Origin: Cricetomys ansorgei
Lineage: Eukaryota > Chordata > Mammalia > Rodentia > Nesomyidae
NCBI GenBank assembly: GCA_026225945.1
Contig: JAMJFZ010000770.1
Span: forward strand, 5,061,501 to 5,125,500
Direction: 5' to 3'
DNA: 64,000 nucleotides
The position numbers and the translations under genes were made by a program. Position 1 is the first letter of the stretch, and each line of letters opens with the position of its first letter. The notes under the pieces are model-generated. The model made no database searches. It worked only from the letters and a program-made list of their open reading frames with translations, and was not told the DNA's origin. Of the stretch, positions 24,963 to 36,345 are shown in pieces.

Positions 24963-26903
24963 CTTCTTCACTGTTCTCTTCTTTGCAAGTAACAAGTCAA
25001 TGTGTCCAGTAAAAGAATTAAGAAAAAACAAAAAGCAACAAAACAAAACAAAGAAACAAGAGACTGTGTTCCAAGTTGTACACCGGATCCGAATCTGACT
25101 CAGCTAAGCTTTATTTTCATGTCTTCCACTGAAGACTTTCTCCCGTTCCCGACTGCAGCCACTGCTGTGGATCAGGGCGGCCCGGGTATCGGCAGCACGC
25201 CTTGTGAGATCCTCTCACTCAAACGCTATAGCAGAGTTTTACTTACTTATTTGATTTATTTTGGTAAAATGCTAAGCTCAAAAGAATGATATACTGTGGA
25301 CGGAACAGGGCTGGGGTTGCATGTTAATACAAACGGCGGGCTTAGTTAGGATGTTAAAGGACCATGTTACTGGGCATGTGAGCCTATTCACAGGAATGGA
25401 GATCTGCTGGAGGTCTTTCATTCATCTCCCCGCAGTGCCTGCTCTTCATGGTCATAGCGCTCCCCTTGCTTGACAAGCCCACTGTACGGCTAGTCACGAA
25501 GGTCTTAGAACAGGGCTTGACCCATTTGAGAGATTTAAACCCTTTCCTGGTGACTGTAACATTCAAAAAGGGCAACACCACAAGTTATATTTTAAAGTAA
25601 GAGGGTAGCCATTCTCTACAAAGGGAAAGAAAGGGGACAATAGGACTTCCCAAATGGAAGGGTTGGGTGTCCAAGCTCAGTGTTTGGCTGTGATGCTTGG
25701 AAGATATCTGAGTTCTTCTACCCTGTGAGAGGAGCAGGCCAGTTCATGCTAAGTAATAAGCAAACATGTTTGCCTGTTGTAGCATCAAAGTGAGGTACAA
25801 AAGGCTTCTCTTGTACTGAAATATAAATTGACCAGAAAGGTGAAAGGGAAAGGTATTGGAAACGATGGGAACATTAACAAACTTTGTACATCAGTATCTA
25901 AGGTGGCCCCTGAGTCAGTACTAAACCTTCACATTATACTAGCGTTAAAAGAACCGCCCTGGAAATGCCAGTAAGCTATTTTATATGACAAATATATCGT
26001 GGTTTGTTCTTTTTAATATATCTTGGCCAATATTTTCTGCATAAGAAAAAAAAGTATGATTAAGCCAACTAATTGTCTTCTGATTTTCTGGTGGTCAGGG
26101 AGAGAAAGGCAGTTCTCACAGCAAATACACCCATGATTGCTAAAAGCATTCCAAGAGGCCAACATCTCATATTGCTCTGGGTGATTTTTTTATTTATGAA
26201 CTTCCTTTAACGTCAAATATGCAGCATTAGCCTTGAGTAGCAGCATTTCTTATATGGACAGATTTGGATATTTGTTCTGTCAAGAGTAAATTTAAATTCC
26301 TGTAGCTATCATGTAAACTCACTCCGGGAAGTTCAGCAAAAGCATCCTCAGATCTGATATTAACACGTAATCGTTTCACATTTAATTTGATGGAAGCTTG
26401 TCCCAGGCTCTGCCTAATGCCTAGAAATGGATGGAAATGAGAAAACCTAGATATGTTTATATCCTGCAAAAACCATTTATTGTACCAAATAAGCAATTCA
26501 TTTAGCCGATTGGCTGCGTGTCTCTTTTGCCCTCCTGCATTAATTGTGCCAGGGGGAGAATGGTGGTTACATTTTTTTGCTGTCTGTAATTTGCTCATTT
26601 TTTTTTTTTTCCATCCAAGAACCAGGATGTGTTCAGCCATGCCTTTTTCCTGTGGTCACCGCTCCATTGAGGGGACAAAAATAATATGCAACAGCCTGGG
26701 GGGGACGATAAAGGCAATTTATATTTTCACTGCTTCTTTGATGTACAACCAAACTGTCACCAACAATCACTGCATCTTGTTTTCTGGGTCAAGACTGTTA
26801 ACATGAACTAAGACCTGTGTTCAATCCCTCCAGCGCCCTTCCAGCTGCCTTGCTGTATGTGACCTTGCCATTAACTGCCGTTCTTCCTCTCCTCCCATTC
26901 GAC

Positions 26904-26914
26904 AACATGGTTAT
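26904..26914 (+). promoter_or_regulatory. CaRRE1-like element at STREX 3' splice site
   Basis: AACATGGTTAT ends two bases before the STREX acceptor junction. It matches ten of eleven positions of the CaMKIV-responsive RNA element consensus CACATNRTTAT as I remember it; the first base is A instead of C. That element is known to mediate repression of STREX by depolarisation and CaMKIV signalling, through hnRNP L. Confidence 0.6.
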
Positions 26915-26916
26915 AG

Positions 26917-27090
26917 CCAAGATGTCCATCTACAAGAGAATGAGACGAGCATGTTGTTTTGATTGCGGACGTTCTGAGCGTGACTGCTCGTGCATGTCAG
27001 GCCGTGTGCGTGGTAACGTGGACACCCTTGAGAGAGCCTTCCCGCTTTCTTCTGTCTCTGTTAATGATTGCTCCACCAGTTTCCGTGCCT
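26917..27090 (+). CDS. Kcnma1: Kcnma1 STREX alternative exon (58 residues, splice site C2)
   Basis: The exon is exactly 174 nt, with acceptor GGTTATAG and donor CCT|GTAAGT. Preceded by C from 17105 and closed by TT from 57840, it encodes P-K-M-S-I-Y-K-R-M-R-R, then ACCFDCGRSERDCSCMSGRV, and ends STSFRA-F before EDEQPP. This is the stress-axis regulated exon of BK channels. Known features are all present: a serine three residues into the insert that protein kinase A phosphorylates, and a Cys-Cys pair nine residues later that is palmitoylated and tethers the linker to the membrane next to a basic stretch. There are six cysteines in all. Inclusion increases calcium sensitivity and makes channels inhibitable by PKA. 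It is known to be hormone and activity regulated. The frame stays open past the donor to a TAA at 27174-27176. Confidence 0.98.
26991..26996 (+). promoter_or_regulatory. TGCATG inside the STREX exon
   Basis: A sense-strand RBFOX-type hexamer lies within coding sequence (codons Cys-Met of SCMSG). It could act in exon definition. The constraint may simply be coding. Confidence 0.3.
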
Positions 27091-27555
27091 GTAAGTTTAA
27101 CCTCAACACACACAGTTCCTTGTCTGTGCTTGTCTGTGGTATTGGCCCTGTCTTGTGTTGTGCTCTGTGGTACTAAGCTAGTGTTGCCTTCCTAATGTGG
27201 TCTTGTATGTAATAACATGTTGCCTGTGTCTCTCTCTGTATATGAGGAGAAGGCTTTCCCTTCTGACCTTTTTCTGTGCTACTTGTGATAGTGAACAAGA
27301 CTGGCATGTGACAGCCTGCTGATAGCCTTCCTCTCTCTTGTCTAAATAAGTGTAAATGGAAAGTAAAGTGACAAGAAACAAGCATTCTTTTAATAAAGGT
27401 TATGTAAAAATTTGGATTTTCAGATTTTAGAGGTGACTATTAAATGGGGAAGGTCAAAAGGATAGAGGAGAAGGAAGAGGGAGAAAGAGCTTTATAACGT
27501 TTCAAAATACAACATCTAGATGCAGGTGTTTGCTCCTATGTATACATACACACAT

Positions 27556-27556
<1 letters not shown>

Positions 27557-27602
<46 letters not shown>
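27557..27602. repeat. (CA)n microsatellite downstream of STREX
   Basis: About 23 CA units on the sense strand, starting 467 bases after the STREX donor. In pre-mRNA a CA tract of this length is a typical hnRNP L binding site. Confidence 0.95.
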
Positions 27603-27604
<2 letters not shown>

Positions 27605-30431
27605 TCTGCCCTGTGTATTTCTTATCAAAGTCTCATTCCTCAGTTCGTTGTTATTATTAGTTCCTGAAGAGAATATTTACTTTTAAATCTGCCAACCTCT
27701 ATAGATTCGTAGATTCTATATTCGTAGATTTAAAAAAAAAATTGGATCATTCAAAGGAGGCTCCTGAGATGTTCGTTAATATCTTACATTTTCCCAACAA
27801 TTTAGCCCCATTTAACCAAGGTACCATGCAGCAGTCATGAATTTAAGTAAAAAAAAAAAAAGTTTTAAATCCTGAATCTCCAGGATTCTCTTCACCTAAT
27901 ATATGCAGGCCTTTATCACCGCCAAGCTCTTCCCGTGAAAGACCCGCAGTCACGGTCACGTAGTCGGCAGCCGGTGAGTCTGACGAACCAAATGCCTGAG
28001 AATTTTCACCAGGTGGCACAGCTGGGGGTGATGTTATGGAATGCTATGATTTGGGGTGCTGCGACGTGCATCCTTGTTCACTGGCAGAAGATCTCGGATT
28101 ATGCACGAAGACTCGGACGCTCTTGAAATATGACTGTGGCCTCGAATTCCTATTTGTGGTAGTATAGGAAGTAGAAGATGGTGAATCTCTCTGCGCTTCA
28201 TCCATTTCTCTTTAAAGAGCCTGGCACAGTTCTTGGGGCTGCTTTGGCACCCTATCCATCCGCTTTTCACCTAAATAATCAAAAGTGGTTGAGCTTTTCT
28301 TTTTCTTTGTAGTGGTTCATACCTACCACAAGGAAGAAGAGGGATGTTTAGTTTTTTAGCATTGGTTCCTGTGACAAATGCACACGGCTGAGTCGCCATT
28401 GTCTGTGTGGAAGACAGTTCCAACGCAGTGCACTAGTTACCACAGGGGATACAGAGCAGGAAGGAGCCCTAACTTCACAGTATGGAGAGTGCTAAGCCAT
28501 GCTAGGTGCTGATGTTCAAAGCTGCGACTGGCATTCCAAGTTTGTAAGCTGTGTGTTGAGCTATATATTGAGGGCATTCAGAAGCTTGATCTGAGACTAG
28601 TGAGCCATTCCCTCTGATCCACAAGCCATTGCTCCTTGAGAAGTGCTAAGGGACAAGACTGACTTAAAGTGATAATTAATGTGGGTTGTATTGAGAGCTG
28701 TTGTAGACCGTGTCAACCATACAAGCCTAAAATTTTGGAAAGGACTTTTGTTTGTTTTGCTTTGTTTTTAATTTGTTTTTATAGATGGTCAGTACAAGTC
28801 CATATCCCTTTATTTTTTCTGAAAGATACTTTTCTCATTCATATGCTCTGTAGCCAAGGTAACCCAGGTCACAACAACACAAAGAATTTGTCTGTGATTT
28901 GCAGCAAGACATCAGGTTCAAAGATGAGCTGGTTAGGAAGACAATGGGGTAAGCTGTGGTGGCACCATTGGGCCACATGATTGGCAGGAGTGGATGTGAC
29001 TGTCAGCCCTCTTCAGCCTAAGGCACATCTTTTTCTCTCAAGTAACCACTGCACTCTAAAACCTTGGCCATAGATTTGGTGGAAAATAATAAGGAGCCAG
29101 TCTGGCTCAGAGCTGGGATCCTGTGGTTGTGTCTTGGCGCACTGGCCATCCGCTCCAATGGCAGCAGAAATCTGCATCCCCGGTTGAGGCTCATGGTGTC
29201 CAGTGTATGTAATTTCCATTTTATCCAAGAAAAGCCATAATTAGACATAATTAGAGGGATTTCTCAGATCTGCAATTCAATCCCAACATTGGAGGAGGCC
29301 AGGAGAAGAAAATCCTGGGGTAAGAATGTCCTATCCTTTCAGAAATGCCCTGTCCACAATGCTGTCATCCTTTATGCCCACCATCACCCTCCACTGGGAA
29401 GGACAACAGGTCTCAGGCTTTAAGTGGTATTGACAGCTCTAGTGGTGGCTTGCATTCTCTGCTTCATCATCTTTTCACTTCATCCAACAAAGGCAGATAT
29501 TATCCATCCCTGTGTGAGACCGCTCACCTTTGACTGCTAATAATAAGTTAGAAAAATTCATTCCAAGTTGAAACCCTTTAGGGGCCCATGTCAGCCCTTC
29601 TTCTCCAATTAAAAAAATATATGCTGAACCCCCTGGCAGTGCGCCACAGCAATCTCCAGGCACCCCATGCAGGTGGTGGGTTGGGTGGTACCCAATTGAC
29701 AGAGTGAATTGACTCTAAGAGCAGTGGTGAGAGTGGGCTTTTCATTAAATATGAGCAGACGTGGAACGGAGAGGGTTTGACAATTAGAAATGGCAGGAGA
29801 AGGGCCCTGAAATCAAAGTGAGGTCAGATGGGCAGATCAGATTACTTTTCTTACATTCTTTAGTTGTTCTGAAGATCATTTTGAATTAGTGTCAGCAGAA
29901 CCGTGATGGGTTTTGCCCTTTGTCTTTTATGCTGGGGCTGTATTGTTTCCCAAGACACTCATTAAAGGTCATTACACTATTACGGGGCTTGCTTTGGTCG
30001 ACGGTTTCCAGTTGAACCAGTTATGCTTCGGAGACTGCCTAATTCCTTCCTCTCTTGCCTTGTCTTTCTCCCTGTGCTGTTTTTTTTTTTTTTTAACTTA
30101 TAAAGGAAAGGATTTCCGTTTTTAAGGGACTTTAAATTGAAACACAAAGCCCCATTACATGTTTTCTGAAGTGGGAAGGGAAGTAGCTGGTTCCCAGAGT
30201 GGTAATATATTAAAATGTCCACAGGGTTTTAAAGACCTGTCTTCTAACTGCCGTTTGACACACCTCTCCTTGGAGGCGTGGCCCATGACCTAGGACCATT
30301 CCTTGTTCAGGCTGGTGCTAGGAAGCCATTTGTCTTTTGTGCTCAAAAGGAGATGGGAGGCCAAGCCATTGATGTAAAGACCTTCAGAAAGGGAGAACTA
30401 ATTTTAAAAGATTTTTGGTTTTGAGTGTCTT

Positions 30432-30655
30432 GAGCCTGGAGAGATAGCTTAGTTGGTACCTGCTGTGTAAGCAAGAGAATCTAGGTGAGGTGGGAAACAG
30501 GCAGACTCCCAAATCTCATTTGCCATTCAGCCTAGCCAAACTGATTATCTTCAGATTTAATGAGAGACCCTGTCTCACTCATGTACACTCCCAACACAGA
30601 TGCACCGCCCACTCATACACACCCCACATAAAACAAACAAACAAACAAACAAAAA
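30432..30655 (+). mobile_element. B4/RSINE1-type SINE with (AAAC)n tail
   Basis: It opens with gcctggagagatagcttag, contains tgagagaccctgtctcactc, and ends in an acaaacaaacaaacaaac tail. These are landmarks of rodent B4-family SINEs. Confidence 0.7.
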
Positions 30656-33600
30656 CTAGGATGAGTAGTGACCAGAGAGGCTGTATATGCTGAATTGTTC
30701 AATATTTAAACCTAGACTGGGTGCTCATTACTCAAATCTAAAATCTAGTATTAGTGCTCAATATTAAAGCCTAGGATCACAGCATCACTTCCTGATCATG
30801 TAAATTTTATTTCCATTTCAGATAGTCTTGCAGCATGTCGGGGTCTCTTCAAAGACACCAGGAGGCTGTGCATCTGACATTCTTAAAAGCCTCTGTCCTA
30901 ATACAGAAAAAAAGAGCGTGTCTTACAGCATAAATACTCACCCTCATCAATATAGATGTAGGTTCTCATCGGTTCTGCTTTGTCCGATATAGCTGTGTGA
31001 AGTGGATGTTCTCTCTCTTTGGAAGTTCATTCGTGAGTCCAGTCTTGCCTGGTGTCTGGTTGCTAAGTGTAACAGAAAAGGGCAATTAACATTATGATGT
31101 AGTGACGGTGAATGACCCCTATTGATCTGAACCTGCCTAGACCTGCCTGACATGATTTTGGTGACAGTCCATCAGTAACACTGGTGTAAGCAGATTATTC
31201 ATTGGGGAAAGAAAAGCAGGCCTTTGGATTTGCACTGGGAGCTAGTATTAGCTCAAGTACACCTGTGATCCTTCACACCACCTTTTATCCACCAATAGTT
31301 TACCTGCACAATTCCATAGAGCCCCCAGAAAGCTATGGAAGCTAATTTTACACCATGCATGACTTTTACCTCTTGTATACATGTATCAAAGATGAGGCAT
31401 TCAGCCGGGATGCTTAAGATAAGATGTGAATTGCAGTATGATTAGGTGGCAAACACCAAAATCAGTTTAGAGTAATCTTAAGCTTTTTCAGATAATAAAC
31501 GAAAACCAGCTTATCCACAGTGGTCTTTGGTTTGTGCAGGCAGAGAATTAACTTTGCCAATCACACTGAAATCATTTCATCAAACTAACGGCATTTTGAA
31601 GAACATAAAGTCAGCTAGGGCAGAAGCTACAAACAACTTTGAAGTCCGCCACAGGACATACCTATGTCGGCAGATTCCAGATTCCTGGAGGAGACACTAG
31701 GTTTAACAAGCTCCCTTCAAACTCTACCAGTCTGTAATCATATCCCCTTGATAGATAGTTTGGAAGGACTTCCTCAGGCCCCACCTCCCCAGTCTTCAGT
31801 ATTATGCATCTTACTTCTGAAAACCAGAGGCTCCTTTTCCTGTAGTCAGTGAAGAACATGGGGAAAAGAAAGCCAGAGGGTACTCAGCACACACCACGTT
31901 AATTTTAGTGTTTCGTGTGTCTTAATAGATAATGACAGAAATCAACGGGATAGAATGTGAACTTCCCGTGTGTGAGTACATGGTGTCACGGTCACGTCAG
32001 CCTAATTAGCATGGGCATCACCCCAAACATCATTTCTTGTGACAAAACTTCCATCATCTTCTCTCTAGCCATCACCTAGAGATACTGCACTCTCTGTCCA
32101 GGTGGGCACAAGAGCTCCTCCCTCCTATTTCACTTTTGCTCAATGACCCCCCTCTCCCCCAACTCTTCCATGTATGCTCTTTAAGCTCCTGCCTCTGTGT
32201 CTCCAGTGTCTTCGCCTTTTCATGCAGCTCATGCTGCTGTGTTCATATCCACTCTCATTCTCTCTCTCTATTCCCCCCACCCCTATCACACACACTGATA
32301 GCAAACACTAACAGAGCCTTTTGATTCTCTGGCTCCGTAGCCAACTTTGGCCATGCATCCTGATTTGTTCACTTGCATTTTATTGTGGGCAGTGAGAATA
32401 AGTGAGTCAGATGGGATTGGGCTGCCATTTTGCCAATCACTTGTGACTAAGATTAACAGTGTCCACAGGAAGACCTCTGCAAGGTTGTTGTCCCAAGCAA
32501 GGCCACTGAAGCCAATGCCCCTTGCTCACTTTTTGGTAAGCACATCGGGCAGAGAGTTGACTAGAACGATGCTTTCCTTCAGATAATGGGCCACACAGGT
32601 GTCAGCTTCCAGAGTCGGTAATGTGATCAACCTTTGCTAATAAGTTCCTTGGAAAATAACTCCTGAAATTCGGTTTGAACACCAAACCAAACACATTTTC
32701 ATCCAGTATGTCATGCTGGGGTTTGCAAGTCTGAGGTCAGAGGAAATAGTTGATTTACAGTAAGAGATCCTGCACCTTCCCTGTCACCCCAGACAAGGTG
32801 TTGTTGAATCCCTTAAGTAAATAGCCTATGACAGTGCACCGTGTCCAGATGGAGCAGAACATCACAGTAGGCAGAACAGTCAAAGGACATCCTTCAACAC
32901 AGAACTGCAAAACAAGAAGTATTAAGGCTAAAATGATGGAGGAAGGAGGGGAACTTTCTATGTGGCCTGTCACTTAGATACCTCCACTTCCAGGAGCTCT
33001 GTGCTATAATAAGTGGCTCTGGCTCTTTAAAGACAAATGAAGACATACGTTGGCATGCCATAGGAATACCAGACAGAAGTCCTTATGCAAGATGATGTGC
33101 AACTTATATTTGCATTTTTATTTCAGGAGGATAGTGGCCGTCTGTCAGGATACTGGCCTCGACAGCTCTTACTACCAGGCAGTGGGTTCTTATTACCCCA
33201 TGGTGGAGGACAGATGTAGCCAGATAGCACTCCATTTCTCCTCTCCTCCATTATCGTGGGCAACAGATGCCAGGGCTAGCTTGCTCTCCACTTGAACCCA
33301 AATCCTGACCTTTACTTGATGAAATAAACTGCTGAAGAGCAAGCAGAGGTTTGCATTAGAGCTTGAAGCAAATGTCAAGTCCATCTCTGCCTTTCTCCTC
33401 CTACCTGCACAGGAGCGCAGATTAGACCAAGTCTGGAGTCGCAGTGCCTTAGGCTTTATGGGTCTAGGGAGACATAACTTATTAACAAAGAGTTATTAAA
33501 TTTTTATCAATTTTACAACACAACGTAAATGCCTCCTATGAATCTACATTGTATTCATTATCATTTAAAACGTTAATTAAGTCAAAGTTGCATTTAATTT

Positions 33601-34320
33601 CTCTCTAAATGGGCCTCTGGGAAGAGGCTTTTAGAAACATCTGTGGGAGCATGCAGCTATGGAGCCGGGAATCCCCCAGCCTACATTCGGGATAGCCCCT
33701 TGAGTTGATTGCTACTTCGAATCAGTGGCTCATTTGTTGTGATGTGATTGGGCATTCCCTCAAATTAGCGTCAGACCAACATGGTGCAAAGGCAGTCAAG
33801 AGACACTGTGGGCTGTTTCCCAGGCTTCTGGGCATTCTTCCTTTAGATGCCACCCACACAGGAACCAGCAGTCCATGTGTGGCACCTCTTGTCTCTGCCA
33901 CGCCTTGAGACTCTCCTTCCTCATGTGCTACCCATCATTTTGGATGCTTAGTCCTTCATCTGAGATGGACCCTTGCTATCTGGTTTAGTAAAATTAGGAC
34001 ATTTTCTGTGACATTTTCTGATAACAGAGATGTTCACCTTTGGCAGCTTTGATTCCCACCTAGGCCCAGGTGTACAAAGCAGCTGAATGGAAGGCAGTTC
34101 AGGATGACATAGCAGGTCATGCTCATTGACAAAAAATAGTCAGAGTGAGATTTGCTGGGAACTCGCTTTTCCAACCTGAGTGAGCAGTAATGTCTCCATC
34201 TTGTCTGAGCACAGGGCTACAATCCCATTTGTCTGTAATTCTCTGTATTACCTGGGGGCTACACTTGCTAACATAATGGTACTAGGGCATAGCTACTTGT
34301 TTAACATGGATTCATGTTAG

Positions 34321-34331
34321 GACTAGACAAT
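34321..34331. repeat. Target-site duplication of B1, left copy
   Basis: GACTAGACAAT recurs perfectly at 34492-34502, directly after the A-rich tail. Confidence 0.9.
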
Positions 34332-34491
34332 GCTGCCAAGCGCATATCTTTAACCCAAGCACTTGGGAGGCAAAGGCAGGCAGATCGCTGTGAGTTCAAG
34401 GCCAGCCTGGTCTACACAGTGACTTACGAGACAACCAGAATTAGAAAAACCGAAAAACCAACAACCAAAAAAAAGAAAAAGAAAAAATTAA
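34332..34491 (+). mobile_element. B1 SINE
   Basis: Clear B1 (7SL-derived) body: tttaacccaagcacttggga, ggcaggcagatcgctgtgag, ttcaaggccagcctggtcta. It ends in an A-rich tail (AAAAAAAAGAAAAAGAAAAAA). Perfect 11-bp target duplications flank it, so it is a relatively recent insertion. Confidence 0.95.
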
Positions 34492-34502
34492 GACTAGACA
34501 AT
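34492..34502. repeat. Target-site duplication of B1, right copy
   Basis: GACTAGACAAT, identical to 34321-34331. Confidence 0.9.
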
Positions 34503-36280
34503 ACCATTGCTACCCTGCTATGTCTAAGGTACTTTGTCAGAACAAGAATGTGCAGATGTGCTGTCTAATTTAAAACTTATATGATCTTTGCTTCCTGCCC
34601 TGCAGATGTTCTTCCAGTTGACAGATACTAATTCACCTCTGCCACAGGTAGTTAGCACTTGCTGCTCGCTGCTGTAGCAGCTGTAAACTGAGGCATCTGT
34701 GGAGCACCTCATTTGTCCAGTTTGAATCATTTGATAAGGAAGCAAGTGCTAGAGCTGGAATTTGCAAACAAGTTGGTATGGCTCCGTCTTCTCAGGGACA
34801 CTTGAGGCACTTAGATCTTTGCACTCTTGAATTGGTTCATAGGCCAGTTCATCTCTGCTGGGTGAAAAAGAGACACAGACCGGTGATGAGGCTAGCTGTG
34901 ATCTGGGGAACAAGGGGACACTGTAGTGGCTTCCATAAAGAAACTAGTCATGGTGAGACAATTAAGAAACATTTCCATCCCAAACGAGAGAAAGGGAAAG
35001 CCCCGGGCTGTGATGGGAGGAGGGGGAGTGGAGGTTCTCTAAGGAGCTTCTGAACAGGGAGGGTTTGTAGAGAGCCCGCAAGGTCTTCTCAGATGGAGGC
35101 CGTTATCCAAATACTAGTCCAAGAAGTTGTAGTCTCTTTAAAGACAGCTTAATTAATGGCTCTGGAGCCATTAGTTAGTGAAATTTCTTAAGCCTAATTC
35201 TTCCAGGCTGACTCTTAGCCATTAGAATTCCTACTTGAGCTTTGGGGAGGGGGTTTACTCACCTTTGGCAAGGATTGGAGACCTAACTGGCAGCACGCCA
35301 TCTATTTCCTTTTCTTTCCCAGTATTTCTTCTTCCACACACCGTTGTCTCCAGTTGAATAAACCTTGAGTGTGTTGAAGGTGACAGAGGTGGGCAGCTCA
35401 AGGGCTGATGTGATAGTATTGGCTCAGGCAGAGCAGCCGACAAATGGGGCCACCAGCTGGGACACATGACCAGCCCCTAAGGGTCCTGGCTTCAGCCAAA
35501 CGTGGTAGCTTCAATTCCAGATCATGGAAATTATTTTTGAAAATCTCTGAGTATGGCAGGGAGGCTTTTCTCTTCCCATCTTTCTCAGAGAGACAGCGTG
35601 TCTCCTTCCATCTTTAGAGGAGAAGAATAACAGGCACGTCACATCCTGGTCACTGACAACCTACTGCAGTTTTCAACCACTCAGCCTATTCCAGTGGAAA
35701 TACATAACACATTCCCTGTGAACTACTGCCACAGAGAATCCTGGGGCATCATGGGTAGTTTCTAAGTACCATGGCACAATTTTTCTTTTCCATTTTATTT
35801 CTTTGTGCATAAGACCTGTCTCTGTGTTCGTTGTGTCTCCACGTCTGTGTCCGTAACTGTGAAATATGTGTGCATCACCATCTCCAAAGAGTCATTAAAG
35901 CAGCATGGAAAAGTACTTGTGCCTTGGATCTCTCTGCAGTGGTAGGTTGTGCACGCTAAGGGTGCCAACTTCTGAAAGTGGAATGTAGCTGAGGTCTGTC
36001 TCTGGGCTTTGCTTCTAGCCAGTATACTGAGCAAGGCAAGCCTCCATTTGCTACAAGAGTTCTGCTTTTCCAGCCAATCTGTCCTTTACACAGAATCTAA
36101 AAAGGTGGACAACTAATTTGGCCATTTTCAAACCAATGGGGACTAACGAGATCTCTTTGTATGCCTAGATAGTATTTATTTTGAAGAGAGTTTGGTACAT
36201 GTACATAGAGACTCTTGTTCTGAGCAAACAATTTTCTTATGATCAGCTTAGATGGGCTTGAATAAACTAAGGTTGGCCTT

Positions 36281-36345
36281 CTTTCCTTCCTTCTTTCTTT
36301 CCTTCCTTCCTTCCTTCCTCCTCTTCCTCCCATTCTTCTTCCTCC
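36281..36345. repeat. TTCC/CT-rich low-complexity tract
   Basis: Repeated CTTTC and TTCC units followed by CCTC-rich sequence. On the opposite strand this gives a spurious Glu/Arg-rich frame. Confidence 0.85.

Noticed and set aside
26227..26640. 137-codon open frame on - just upstream of STREX
   Set aside because: No recognisable domain and no coding texture. It is better explained as conserved non-coding sequence or chance.
26453..26806. 117-codon open frame on + before STREX
   Set aside because: It crosses homopolymer T and G runs, ends before the STREX acceptor, and has no family match.
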